Origin: Halocaridina rubra
Lineage: Eukaryota > Arthropoda > Malacostraca > Decapoda > Atyidae
Length of the DNA: 15,000 bases
Assembly: GCA_037179515.1 (NCBI GenBank)
Contig: JAXCGZ010015174.1
Location: 120,001 to 135,000, forward strand
Direction of reading: 5' to 3'
Shown here: in pieces, positions 1 through 9,460 of the stretch
Layout: each line of letters opens with the position of its first letter
How positions within the stretch are numbered: position 1 is the stretch's first letter
Translations under genes and position numbers: made by a program
Notes under the pieces: model-generated
Told to the model about the DNA's origin: nothing
Seen by the model: the letters and a program-made list of their open reading frames with translations, nothing else
Database searches by the model: none

Positions 1-1420
1 TTAAAGTTACGAATAGTATATATAATAATATAGATATGAAAAAAATATCTTTGCTAATTTTGTTGGACTTATCAAAAGCCTTCGACAGTGTAAACCATGA
101 AATTCTTTGAAGTAAATTTTTTAACTTAAATATTGATCCAAGCTGGTTTAGCGAGTATCTATCTAATCGTAAACAGTCCATACGTCTTAACAACATTATC
201 TCTGTGCCAAAAAATGTATCATTTGGTGTTCCACAGGGATCAGTACTTGGTCCTATCCTCTTCTCCATTTACGTAAATGATCTATCTTCTTTCATTTCTG
301 ACTGTCTAGTCGTACAATATGCAGATGACACTCAACTACTCCTTAGTGGTGATATTAATAATCTCCCAGAGCTAACTTTAAGAGCAGAAAACACTTTGTC
401 AAAAATTAAAACCTATTTCCAAGAAATTGGGCTGTTAATTAACGAAAGTAAAACACAGTGCATATTTATTGGTTCAAGGTTCCACATAGCACAAATTCCA
501 GAAAACACAACAATTAATTTTTGCGACAATATTATCACACCTAGCAAAACAGTCAAAAACCTAGGAATTCACTTTGATAACCACGTGTTGTTTGATTCCC
601 ACATAGATAAAGTATGCAAAAAGGTTACAGGAACATTAATGTAATTATCACGTATAAAAGACAATTTTGAGACTACCACTCGAATAACTGTTGTTGAATC
701 TCTAGCCCTAAGTCACATTAATTACTGCACAACTGCTTGGGGAGCTACCACTAAGACTCAGATAAAGAGAATACAGAAGCTTATTAATTTTGCAGCTCGA
801 GTTGCCCTGGGAGGAATAAGAAAATACGACCACATCCCACCAGCTCTCAATAAACTTGGGTGGCTGCGGGCAGAAAATAAGGTCGCTTATGCTATTTATG
901 TCTTTGTATTCAAAATTTTGGACCATCATTATCCTAGCTGGATATTTGATTTAAAAACAGTCAGGGATATAAGGGGAACCAACACAAGACAGAGCAGTGA
1001 GCTCTTTATTCACAGAACAAACACAGAAGCAGATTCAAAGATGATCACTATCAAAGGGCCAACACTCTGGAATAATATTCCAGAGCATCTTAAAAATGCA
1101 TCCTCTTTCACAGCTTTCAAAGGCAAACTATACAGTTTTCTTTTGGACAAATAGTTGCTGCTCATTAAGAACTAATTATTCTCATTGTAAGGAAACAAAT
1201 ATGGAAATGATGCCGATAATAACGATCCTGTATCTAGTGGCATACTTACTACTTTATTATTAACATTATTGTAACATTTTCATTACAGCATTATTATTTT
1301 CTATGAAAGCTACATTTAATTTAACTATATGTCTAACCCTCTTATTTATTAGCTTAATTACATGTCTACTTATAAGTTACTATTAATGTTGAATAACCAT
1401 TGTACAAAATGGAAATAAAT
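1..1420 (+). mobile_element. CR1/Jockey-type non-LTR retrotransposon (LINE), 3' portion
   Basis: The window opens inside the reverse transcriptase of a non-LTR element; the endonuclease and the 5' part lie off the left edge or are truncated. The coding part ends at a TAG (1152-1154). About 265 bp of AT-rich 3' UTR follow, ending near an AATAAA at 1414-1419. After it come a short TTTG repeat and then a (CT)n microsatellite, which fits a LINE 3' end. No target-site duplication can be checked because the 5' end is missing. The clade is judged from RT and C-terminal motifs only; CR1, Jockey and Rex-like relatives cannot be separated by eye. Confidence 0.85.
3..1154 (+). pseudogene. LINE ORF2 reverse transcriptase fragment, two in-frame stops
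   Basis: This is one continuous reading frame of 384 codons, interrupted by TGA at 108-110 and TAA at 642-644. RT motifs appear in order: palm motif A as LLDLSKAFDSVNHEIL (about 57-107), motif B as GVPQGSVLGPILF (about 222-261) and the catalytic YADD box as QYADDTQLL (about 315-345). The C-terminal part carries the conserved LINE tail: an INYCTTAWG segment, an AARVALGG segment and a LWNNIPEHL segment, ending with FLLDK before the TAG. The protein would copy element RNA at a nicked target by target-primed reverse transcription. There is no frameshift and the stops are point changes, so the copy is dead but not ancient. The endonuclease is not in view. Confidence 0.88.
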
Positions 1421-1440
1421 GTTGGCTTGTTTGTTTGTTT

Positions 1441-1441
<1 letters not shown>

Positions 1442-1533
<92 letters not shown>
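1442..1533. repeat. (CT)46 microsatellite
   Basis: Pure CT dinucleotides for 92 bp, directly after a TTTG mini-repeat (about 1426-1441) and followed by a short TG-rich stretch (about 1534-1560). ORFs in this stretch are poly-Ser/Leu or Arg/Glu artefacts. Confidence 0.98.
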
Positions 1534-1536
<3 letters not shown>

Positions 1537-1821
1537 TGTGCGTGTGTGCATATTTGTATGTGTATCTGCATTTACATCTTATGTGAAAATATTTTTTTTT
1601 TTTTACACTTTTGGCTTAAAGCTTTTCTCATCCCAATGTTAGTTTCTCTTTCTTAATCCGATAATCAAATTAAGGGTTAAACGCAAGCAGGCATTCGCAA
1701 TATATCTTGCGAAATGTTAGCATTACCTTTATACAATGGATAGTTTGGTGGAACTAGAATAGTTTTATGGCTATTAGAATCCCCCTTTTTTAATATATAC
1801 GACTTCGAATCATACGTTATC

Positions 1822-1822
<1 letters not shown>
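1534..1822. other. Spacer without recognisable gene
   Basis: AT-rich sequence with a 13-base T run near 1592-1604. I see no ORF with protein-like composition, no RNA gene and no element end. Confidence 0.6.
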
Positions 1823-1911
<89 letters not shown>

Positions 1912-1913
1912 TA
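1823..1913. repeat. (TA)41 microsatellite
   Basis: Pure TA for 82 bp (1823-1904), then one phase slip and ATATATATA to 1913. It is self-complementary and could extrude as a cruciform. Confidence 0.97.
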
Positions 1914-2550
1914 AGAACGTCAGATAACTTGTCGTCTTCCTTAGTCCTTAATATCTGTTGGATTATCAAGTGTGTTAGCGGTTATGGCTAAAAATATGTT
2001 TTATATTTTCACATATAATACTGTCTATTTTTAGAAATGTACGTGTGTATATATGTAATGCACACACACACACATATACACGTGAACACGCAAATACGCA
2101 CTAACAAGCGCATACACGCGCAATGACGCGCTCACACACGCACATATACTCGTCTACATACATTGGAATACAAAATAGTAGAATACCTTATGATCAGGGA
2201 GAGGATCCAGTCTACACTGTGATGATCTAGACAAGGTGTAACGTTCGGCTGAATGGGAATTTATTTTTTCTTTATACATGGGGGTCAGAAGCGTTCTTGT
2301 CCTCAATTATGTTGTTGTCTCGCCATCTAACCGAGAGCAAGTCAGCAGAGATTATTTTACACTTATTACATTTTCCATGAAAAGGAACTATATGTAGTAG
2401 TTTCTCGTTTAATAATACGATACAAAAAAGTAAATATATAAATAATTGCTTACAATTTTTAGTTCTGTTATGAATTCAGCTCTTATTGCTTATTTCTATG
2501 GCATGATACATGGTGCTTAGTTTTGTCTATATTTTTAAATATTTATGCAT
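1914..2550. other. Unassigned AT-rich spacer with alternating purine-pyrimidine stretch
   Basis: No gene is recognised. Between about 2041 and 2155 the sequence is dominated by degenerate CA/TG/CG alternation (CACACACA, CACGCGC, CACACACGCAC), probably a decayed (CA)n microsatellite. The rest, about 2160-2550, shows no coding or element signature. Confidence 0.55.
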
Positions 2551-2575
2551 ACACACACACACACACACACACACA

Positions 2576-2646
<71 letters not shown>
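2551..2646. repeat. Compound microsatellite (AC)13-(AT)34
   Basis: AC repeats at 2551-2576, a GC interruption, then pure AT at 2579-2646. This is a common compound form in which AC and AT tracts abut. Confidence 0.96.
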
Positions 2647-2648
<2 letters not shown>

Positions 2649-2657
2649 CTATTCTTA

Positions 2658-2660
<3 letters not shown>

Positions 2661-2722
<62 letters not shown>

Positions 2723-2727
2723 GTTAA

Positions 2728-2776
<49 letters not shown>

Positions 2777-2818
2777 ATTATATTATTATTATTATTATTA
2801 TTATTTTTATTAATAAAA

Positions 2819-2887
<69 letters not shown>
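2661..2887. repeat. (ATT)n array switching to (AAT)n at a palindrome
   Basis: ATT triplets with a few interruptions fill 2661-2800. The 20-bp perfect palindrome at 2802-2821 (TATTTTTATTAATAAAAATA) is centred between 2811 and 2812. The complementary AAT triplets then fill 2823-2887. The two sides pair over roughly 65 bp, so the array is an inverted repeat, not a simple tandem repeat. Poly-Ile, poly-Leu and poly-Tyr ORFs here are artefacts. Confidence 0.93.
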
Positions 2888-2892
<5 letters not shown>

Positions 2893-3031
2893 TAATATTA
2901 TGTTATTATTGTAATGATGAGTATTAGTATTATAATAAATTTTGTTATAAATATTGCTGTTATTATATTTTATATTACTATTACTCTTTATATTATTATG
3001 TTTTGATAATATTTGTCATTATCACTGTTAA
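2888..3031. other. AT-rich spacer between triplet arrays
   Basis: Almost entirely A and T with irregular ATT/TTA motifs. It looks like decayed triplet repeat and holds no gene. Confidence 0.6.
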
Positions 3032-3053
3032 TATTATTATTATTATTATTATA

Positions 3054-3120
<67 letters not shown>

Positions 3121-3154
3121 ATTATTATTATTATTATTTGTATTATTATTATTA

Positions 3155-3219
<65 letters not shown>
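3032..3219. repeat. (ATT)n array abutting the RTE-like LINE 5' end
   Basis: ATT triplets with interruptions at about 3052-3056, 3119-3122 and 3139-3157. It stops abruptly at 3219, where LINE coding sequence begins. The same triplet in the same orientation forms the tail of that LINE at about 5055-5180. Confidence 0.93.
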
Positions 3220-3222
3220 GCA

Positions 3223-4794
3223 GTGGGGGGTGTTCAAGTGCCAGTAATGGGAGATGAAAATGAGAGAGAGATTACAAGAGAGGAGGTGAAAAGGGCATTG
3301 TATGAAGCAAAAGCAGGTAAAGCACCTGGAATGGATGGTGTGAGAGCGGAGATGTTGAAAGAAGGGAGTGTGACTGCATTGGAATGGGTAGTGAGAGTGT
3401 TCAATATATGCTTTATATTGTCAATGGTGCCAGTGGAATGGGTGATTGCTTGTATAGTGCCCCTATACAAAGGTAAGGGAGATGTGTACGAATGCAGTAA
3501 TGTTAGGGGTATAAGTTTGTTGAGCGTGGTAGGAAAAGTGTATGGTAGGAAACTGGTTAATAGGATTAGGGATAAGACAGAGTATTTGATCGCGGAAGTG
3601 CAGAGTGGTTTTAGGAGAGGTAGAGGTTGTATGAATCAGATTTTTATAGTTAGGCAGTTATGTGAGAAATATATAGCAAAGGGTAAGGTTGTGTATTTTG
3701 CATTTTTAGATCTGGAGAAAGCGTATGATAGAGTTGATAGAGAGGCAATGTGGAATGTTTTGAGATTATATGGAATTAATGGTAACTTGTTGCATGCAGT
3801 AAAGAGTTTGTATGAGGGCAGTAGAGCGTGTGTTAGGGTAGGGAATAAAGTGAGTGAGTGGTTTCCAGTGAGTGTGGGACTGAGACAGGGATGTGTGATG
3901 TCACCATGGCTGTTCAATTTGTATATTGACAGAGTTGTAAGAGAGGTGAATGAGCGAGTGCGAGGTCGAGGTTTGAGAATGGTAGATGGGGATGATAACG
4001 AGTGGGTGCTGAATCAGTTGCTGTTTGCAGATGATACTGTGGTGGTGGCAGATTAAGAGGAGAAGCTGTGTCAGTGAGTGTCAGGATTTGGAATGGTGTA
4101 TGAGAGAAGGAAGTTGCGAGTGAATGTGGGAAAGAGTAAGGTTATAAGGTGTACAAGAAATGAGGATGGTGCTGGATTGAATGTTATGTTGAATGGAGAG
4201 ATACTTGAGGAAGTTGATCAGTTTAAGTATTTAGGCTCGGTTATAGCTGCAAATGGAGGAGAAAAAGCAGATGTGTGTCACAGAGTGAATGAAGGATGTA
4301 AAGTGTTGGGTGCGTTGAAAGGAGTGATGAAGAATAGAGGGTTGGAAATTAATGCTAAGAAAGTTTTGTATGAGGAAGTGGTTGTGCCAACTGTGATGTA
4401 TGGATAAGAGTTATGGGGTATGAAAGTAAGTGAGAGACGGAAATTAAATATGTTTGAGATGAAATGCCTGAGGAGTATGATTGGTGTATCTGGCTTGGAT
4501 AGGGTTAGGAATGAAGTGGTGAGAACAAGAACGGGTGTGAGGAGAGAAATTGCAGCCAGAGTAGATATGAATGTTCTGATATGGTTTGGCCATGTGGAAA
4601 GGATGGATGATGAAAGACTGCTGAAAAAAGTGATGACTGCGAGAGTTGATGGGAGAAATGCTAGAGGGAGGCCTATGTTTGGATGGATGGATGGAGTAAG
4701 GAGAGCCCTGAATGACAGGAGGATGGATGTGAGGGAAGCAAGCGAGTGTGCTAGGAATAGGAATGAGTGGTGAGCGATTGTGACGCAGCTCTGA
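3223..4794 (+). pseudogene. RTE-like reverse transcriptase and C-terminal domain, four premature stops
   Basis: One reading frame of about 524 codons with premature stops TAA 4054-4056, TGA 4075-4077, TAA 4405-4407 and TGA 4771-4773; the expected terminator is TGA at 4792-4794. Motifs in order: KAGKAPGMDGVRAEML (early fingers), a GISLLSVVGK segment, SGFRRGRG, motif A LDLEKAYDRVDRE, motif B GLRQGCVMSPWLFNLYID, catalytic LLFADDTVVVAD, then KLRVNVGKSKV and FKYLGSVIAANGG. The C-terminal part has WFGHVERMDD, and GRPMFGWMDGV follows. There is no frameshift along 1.5 kb, so decay is by point mutation only. At least the 4771 TGA looks like a CGA-to-TGA change in a conserved NEWRAI context, typical of CpG decay; this last point is from family memory. 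Confidence 0.88.
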
Positions 4795-5007
4795 TGGGCA
4801 TCTGCTGTTACCATGGGGCTGCATGTTACAGAGGTAGCCCTGTGGTAGGGGCAGTAGGGGAGTTGGCAGTTGTGAAGTGACACAGGTTGTGGAAGAGCCG
4901 GGAGGATGGGCGGTGGCACCCCAGCAGTGCCATCTGAACGGTCGCTAGCTCCCTTGTCATTGCCCACAGAGCAAAGTAATCCCCTTATGTTTTTTCCTTT
5001 TTTGATG

Positions 5008-5042
5008 TTGGCTACCCCCCAATTAAAAGGGGAAACAGCCAA
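5008..5042 (+). other. 3' UTR stem-loop of the RTE-like LINE
   Basis: TTGGCT (5008-5013) pairs with AGCCAA (5037-5042). Inside it CCCC (5017-5020) pairs with GGGG (5029-5032) around an AATTAAAA loop, with a small internal loop of 3 to 4 bases. It sits about 12 nt before the ATT tail, where several LINE families carry a hairpin recognised by their own RT. The role is inferred. Confidence 0.6.
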
Positions 5043-5054
5043 GGTAGATAGAAT

Positions 5055-5180
<126 letters not shown>

Positions 5181-5387
5181 GATGAAATTGAAAATATTTA
5201 CCTCTTATTTCTAACGAAGGCTCATATTATTCCATTATTTTCTGGTAAGGATAAAAGAAAAAGCATTCCTTCTTCACTTTCCTAAGCGAATATAAACAAC
5301 ACCATGTCAAATTCAGTTCTCAGAAGGTACACAAAAGCAGCAACACCGGCAATGACAACAGCAGCATGGTAACTAGAGTATATAACT

Positions 5388-5389
<2 letters not shown>
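5181..5389. other. Short unassigned spacer
   Basis: Non-repetitive sequence between the LINE tail and the next microsatellite. No gene, RNA or element end is recognised. It may be the original host flank. Confidence 0.5.

Positions 5390-5482
<93 letters not shown>
5390..5482. repeat. (AT)46 microsatellite
   Basis: Pure AT for 93 bp. It ends one base before the TGTCG that opens the outer LTR element, so that element appears to have inserted into or beside this tract. Confidence 0.97.
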
Positions 5483-5483
<1 letters not shown>

Positions 5484-5485
<2 letters not shown>

Positions 5486-6085
5486 TCGCATAATTTAGAA
5501 GTACTGTATAACTGTAACATAGCCCACATGGCGTCAGGGGTGGTCAAGTAGCGCAACTGATATTTCCCAGTGTTGGTCTCTTGGGCTGGATGTGTGTTTA
5601 CAAAGGAATGACAAGAGATATATGGTTCAGCCCATAGGCCTTTAACACATAGGCTGCAGTTGATGATAAAGGTAAAAAATGTCACAAAGTTCAAGTCATT
5701 CCCATGAGAGCCAAAAACCAATATTCACATGCGCCTGTGAAAATACACATATAGGCCCTCCTTGTATCCGATTGGCCTTCTAAAGCCACGCTCCTATTGG
5801 CTGAGCCTATCCAAACCTTGGCCCTACAAGAAGGCAAGAAGCAGTTAGAGATGGAGTGTCAGTAAGAACTTGACAGGGGCACAAATAATATCTTAGAGTT
5901 TATCTTAAGGGGACGGGGAGATTTGAGGTGTTGAATATGTATAGAACTAAATAAACGAATGTTAATCAGCTCACACGCTACCAGATAAGTAATATATAAA
6001 GAATAATAAGACATTGGTGTTATTCAGGTGAGATAACTCTACAACTTCAAGTTTGTATAGTATTAGGAAAAACACTAATACAACA
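5484..6085 (+). repeat. 5' LTR of the outer element
   Basis: Begins TGTCGCAT and ends ATACAACA, giving an imperfect inverted end (TGTCGCAT versus TGTTGTAT) and the standard TG...CA limits. It is followed by one G and then the primer binding site, exactly as in the inner element. Possible signals inside are two inverted CCAAT boxes (ATTGG at 5771-5775 and 5796-5800) and a polyadenylation signal AATAAA at 5950-5955. Only one copy is in the window, so the limits rest on these end motifs and on resemblance to the inner LTR (shared TGTCG start, shared CACGCTACCA near 5970). Confidence 0.7.
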
Positions 6086-6086
6086 G

Positions 6087-6096
6087 TGGTGGCAGC
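6087..6096 (+). promoter_or_regulatory. Primer binding site, tRNA-Leu type (degraded)
   Basis: TGGTGGCAGC is complementary to a GCTGCCACCA 3' end, as found in leucine tRNAs whose acceptor ends in GCTGCCA plus CCA. Only 10 nt match here, against 18 nt in the inner copy. It would prime minus-strand DNA synthesis. Confidence 0.75.
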
Positions 6097-6123
6097 TCAG
6101 GACGATACCACGCCTAAATTACC

Positions 6124-6606
6124 ATGAAGAGACAAAAAGAAATCAATGCAAGTGCATCTCATGCCTTGAAAAAAAAAAATTATGGATACAGATCTCAGAA
6201 AGCAATGTCGGAGGTAGAAAAAATTTGTCGAATCCTCGAGTTAGAAGAAACTTCAAGACGCCTAAAAGCAAGCGTTGAGACCTCACCCTCATGGAGAGAT
6301 AGTGTGGCCGACAGCAACGCCGACGATACAGACACCGAGAGCGACGCCTCAGGGTCCGACGACTCTCAGAGTATAGAGAAAGTACAGCCAGTCACACCCC
6401 ACCCCCGTCCCTGTATAGGAAAGACGCCCTGCAGTAAGAATTGTCCCTTACATTTTTGTACTGAGGGAAAGTTGCCGAGACTTCGTTCACGAAGGCTGAG
6501 TAATATCACTGGAGAGCCGAGTGGTCAACTTGGGAGAATATTCCAGCGCGATTCATGTATTTCACCGTGTGGAGCACTGTGAATGTTGCTTTGAGAAACA
6601 ACGCCC
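6124..6606 (+). pseudogene. Gag-like ORF of the outer element, N-terminal part
   Basis: The ATG at 6124 lies 27 nt after the primer binding site, as expected for gag. The open frame runs 152 codons to a TGA at 6580-6582. Visible parts are a basic N-terminus, a helix-prone stretch (residues 27-49), an acidic Ser/Asp-rich stretch (about 59-83) and a cysteine cluster C97, C103, C107, C112 (C-x5-C-x3-C-x4-C), which is not the usual retroviral CCHC knuckle. Near the end the next frame looks more protein-like (a segment ending HCECCFEKQRP) and continues in register across the insertion into 13746 onward. A frameshift between about 6500 and 6560 is therefore likely. No database family is recognised; Gag is inferred from position. 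Confidence 0.6.
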
Positions 6607-7237
6607 TGACGTAAGGCTATTTTACTTCCTACGTTATATAATTATAATTATGGTAGCGTGGTTGGTGAAAGACATCTTCTTTATATATTTCTTTATTCTT
6701 ATTTTAACATCTATGTACTCAGAGCTCCTATTACTACAGTTCCTGTCACGACTAATTCCTGAGTCCCACCCCCAAAAGGGGGAGGCTAACTCAGCTGTAC
6801 TGTGTTAACTCTGCTGCTGGCAAGGCCCGGTCTCTAACTCTACTCACTGTGCCTGCCCTGGGTGGTTCTTGAAATACCCTAAGGGCAGGGCGTGGCTTGA
6901 CATCCAGTCCTGCAAATCAACTCCAGGTTCGAAGTGGAGTCCCGCCTATTTTGGGGAGGGGCTATTCCAACGAGCCTATTGCAAAGGAGTGGGTGGTAAT
7001 CGCCTATTGCCATTGGGTATCTCCCCCGGGCATGTACTTCACATTTAGGACAAGTGTTTCTGTGTGGTATGGGGAATAAAGGACTGGTTTATATCTCTCA
7101 CCCTCTTGAGATATTTGATACGCCAGATGCCGAGTCCCACAGGACCAGCTATATATCTTACCATAGGCCTCATCCTATTACACACTGGAGAGAGTGTTTA
7201 ATGTTTCCTTTGACACCTAGCCAAAAGTCCTACGACA
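6607..7237 (-). repeat. 3' LTR of the inner element
   Basis: On the element strand it starts TGTCGTAGG and ends CCTTACGTCA, an imperfect inverted end. It matches 13115-13745 over all 631 bp with no indel and two A/G differences (6653 versus 13161, 7141 versus 13649). It carries TATAAA (complement of 7088-7093) at LTR position about 145 and AATAAA (complement of 6692-6697) at about 541, which would place a long R region between them. Three copies of GCCTATT (6944, 6974, 7002) are spaced 30 and 28 bp. Confidence 0.95.
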
Positions 7238-7249
7238 TCCCTCCCCACT
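7238..7249 (-). promoter_or_regulatory. Polypurine tract of the inner element
   Basis: The element strand reads AGTGGGGAGGGA directly before the TGTCG of the 3' LTR. This is where plus-strand priming would occur. The tract is short, but its position is exact. Confidence 0.75.
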
Positions 7250-8260
7250 ACACTGAAATATCTCTTATTTCAGTTTCATCATCCTAAACTAACATTTGTT
7301 TACAATAAAAACGGGGCCGAGTTATTTAAGCTATTATCGAAGAAATCCTATTTCTATGAACTCTAAACAAATTACACAAACATAACATATATATAGTACT
7401 TCTACAGACAACTAGAGCATGCAGAGTCTATTTCCTTGTGGGAAATCTTTAACACAAACATATTCTCATATTTAACAAAAGTAACCTTAATCACTATGAT
7501 TTCAGTGTGTAACTAATAACAAAAATAAATTAAGATCAAAAGTCAGTTTAGATCATAACATTACTTTATCTACTTCTCTTTTTTCTTCAAAAGACAAAAT
7601 TTGGTTAGTTACAGTAAAAATATAAATCATGTAAAACATTAGCAAACAAATTAAGTAGAGTATTAGCATGTATAAACATGTAAAATGCAATAGACCATAA
7701 CATCAGTAGTAATTTCTATAAGAAACCTTATCTTATAATTTCTACTCCTATTGTTACTATGGGCATTAATTTATTTTAAAATTTGGCCTTAAAAACTACT
7801 CCTGAAACAAAACATGTTTTACTGTGTGTAAAGTCAAAACATTTACTATTTCAATATGCAATTACTATTCAGAGACCAATTAATATATAAACTTAATGAA
7901 CCTAAAGATTAAATCATAATTCAAACAAGAATAATACTAAAGCAAAACTGTGATAATATCTAAGCAAAACACTGATATTATTCAAGCAGAAAAGCAACTT
8001 ATTACTCTTAGTGCATATCATACAATTTATCAATGGCACTTATTCAAAACTATATCTAAGGGAGACTCTGAATTTTCGCTTAAAATTATCTTAAAGCTAG
8101 TAAAACAAAAAAAATAAATAAAAAAAATATTTTGTCTTTTAGCACAGTGGACAAAGACGGTGGGGACATTTTCTTTCCCATTTTTTCAGTTCTAATACGG
8201 GGGTAATTTTAATTAACTAATAAGGGATTTTTAAATACCCTTCTTTCTCTCTTCAATAAA
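7250..8260 (-). other. Non-coding interior of the inner element, 3' section
   Basis: About 1 kb of AT-rich sequence without a convincing ORF on either strand, no RT or integrase motif and no simple repeat longer than short A runs (about 8100-8130). I see nothing that explains it beyond being part of the element. Confidence 0.6.
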
Positions 8261-8399
8261 GTTTGGACATGTATAGGGATTATTTTTCTTTCTGTTTGAA
8301 TCCCATCAACGCGTTTACGTGGCTTCTAAAGGTATTATTAAAATATTTTAAAATATTTCTGTGTTTCTTTTCCTCTCTTTTCACTACAGTTATGACATG

Positions 8400-8700
8400 T
8401 ATGGGGATTTCCTTGTTTCCGGGATTTCATTTTTTCACTTACATCGTTTTTTAAAGTAGTTTAAAACTTTTATTTCTTTCCTTCCCTTGCTCATGAATTC
8501 TTGCTAGGCGCGATTCCACGGTTTCTCTCTGGGATTTCATTTTTTTTCATTTACATGGCCTTTTAGAGTGTTTTTTTAGGACTTTGTTTTCTCTGTCTAG
8601 GACGACTTTTATTTTCTCTGTCCCTTGCTCATGAATTCTTGCTAGGCGCGATTCCACGGTTTCCCTCGGGGATTTCATTTTTTCACTCCCCCGCCGTCCT
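8400..8700 (-). repeat. Imperfect tandem repeat, about 110-138 bp unit
   Basis: The block CCCTTGCTCATGAATTCTTG and the following CTAGGCGCGATTCCACGGTTT occur at 8484-8525 and again at 8622-8663, a 138-bp period. GGGATTTCATTTTTT occurs at 8421, 8531 and about 8669. A more diverged unit may precede it (8263-8400, sharing a GACATGTATGGGGATT-like start). On the - strand both good units encode the same short peptide theme, RETVESRLARIHEQG, preceded by MKS. Confidence 0.75.
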
Positions 8701-8933
8701 TGCTGCAGGCCCAGGTTTGTTACCATATCTCCTTTACTCGGATAGGCAAGACAAAAAGGAAGGATGGGCACCTTTCTAATCCTTCCAGCCTGGCTTCCTC
8801 GTCCCGCCCTCGGCCGATCTTGACTAAGACCACCACGCAGGAGACCTGCAACGTCACAGCGATTCTCTTCCGTACGGCCATCCACACGTACCTTCGAAGC
8901 AGATCTCGGGATGAAAATTTGAACCTCTGTCAC
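8547..8933 (-). CDS. Hypothetical ORF in the inner element, doubtful
   Basis: A 128-codon ORF on the element strand. The protein is basic and has no motif I recognise. Its C-terminal third contains RETVESRLARIHEQG, which is encoded again in the neighbouring tandem unit in another ORF that ends early. The start is uncertain and there is no sign of codon-level selection that I can judge by eye. The outer copy is only alignable up to just before this ORF, so no comparison is available inside the window. It is most likely a chance ORF in non-coding element sequence, and is listed because it is the longest on the element strand. Confidence 0.2.
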   Translation of the reverse strand: MTEVQIFIPRSASKVRVDGRTEENRCDVAGLLRGGLSQDRPRAGRGSQAGRIRKVPILPFCLAYPSKGDMVTNLGLQQGRRGSEKMKSPRETVESRLARIHEQGTEKIKVVLDRENKVLKKHSKRPCK

Positions 8934-8934
8934 T

Positions 8935-9460
8935 ACTACAGTTGTAAGAAAGGTTCCCTATGACTTCAGGGTACCAACAATGGCCATACGTTGGTAATCG
9001 AGGCTATACTTTGCCTCCCCTGCAACTGCAAGTGATTGCAATCTCTATTCAATGGGCACTAGGGACTTGTCTGAGCGGACAAAATCTAAAGACTTTTAGA
9101 ACTTGCAGGTCGGGGCTGCCTAGGAATAGGGTGGTAATGGAAGGTATGTGTCTACACAACTAGATTATTATTCCAAGATACTTAGGGCTTAGCAACTGCT
9201 ACATAGCATTACTCTACTATAAATGTCAAAAAGAACAATCATTAAATGCTGAGAAAAGCCACTAAAGAAACATTCTTATTAGCGGTGGCTACAGTAACAT
9301 CAAGTATGAATTCAGATAAAAGATACAAATCATCAAGTTACTGCTGATTTCATTTCAAAAATAATAATTAGCAACAGGCCATTGAGAGATAGCAACAATA
9401 TCAGTCAACATAATAACATTACTAATAATCATGATCAAACTAAGAATAATAAACAATAAA
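8935..9460 (-). repeat. Conserved non-coding block, copy in inner element
   Basis: The reverse complement matches 14435-14970 of the outer element along its length, at roughly 75-80% by eye. Shared landmarks: TTATTATTCTTA with GATCATGATTATTA, GCTAATTATTAT, GAATTCAT, TTTCTTTAGTGGCT, AAGTATCTTGGAATA, GTGTAGACACATAC, GGCAGCCCCGACCTGCAA, TGCAGGGGAGGC and TATGGCCATTGTT. The spacing is colinear. Neither copy has a long ORF across it. Confidence 0.85.

Larger units (their letters stand above)
5484..6606 (+). mobile_element. Outer LTR retrotransposon, 5' part (interrupted)
   Basis: It contains an LTR (5484-6085), a primer binding site (6087-6096) and the start of a gag-like ORF (6124 onward), all on the + strand. 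It is cut at 6606 by a younger related element in opposite orientation and resumes at 13746. Support for one continuous outer element comes from the younger element's own gag remnant. Around 12,790 its reverse strand runs without a break through sequence homologous to both sides of the junction (GAG..AAA...GCCC then TAC..G....GTTGC). The 3' LTR is beyond the window. Confidence 0.8.

Noticed and set aside
3210..3226. Splice-acceptor-like ATTATTGCAG before the LINE coding sequence
   Set aside because: It falls at the junction of an (ATT)n array and a truncated LINE; no exon or intron structure is visible, so the match is likely chance.
2510..3257. Long ORFs of poly-Ile, poly-Tyr, poly-Leu and poly-Asn
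   Set aside because: Translation of (AT)n and (ATT)n microsatellites only.
4278..5042. 254-codon ORF on the - strand opposite the RTE-like LINE, and similar antisense ORFs (3234-3470, 3636-3917, 4444-4824)
   Set aside because: They are mirror images of the LINE coding strand, rich in Ser, Pro and Leu, with no domain. The + strand has clear RT motifs.
6521..6808. 95-codon ORF running from the gag-like region into the LTR
   Set aside because: It crosses the insertion junction, so its second half is LTR sequence and not an original protein. Only the part before 6607 is kept as evidence of a frameshift.
6897..7287. Small + strand ORFs (60-77 codons) repeated near 13405-13831
   Set aside because: They are duplicated because they lie in the two LTRs and run antisense to the element; no motif. 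Their conservation is explained by LTR identity.
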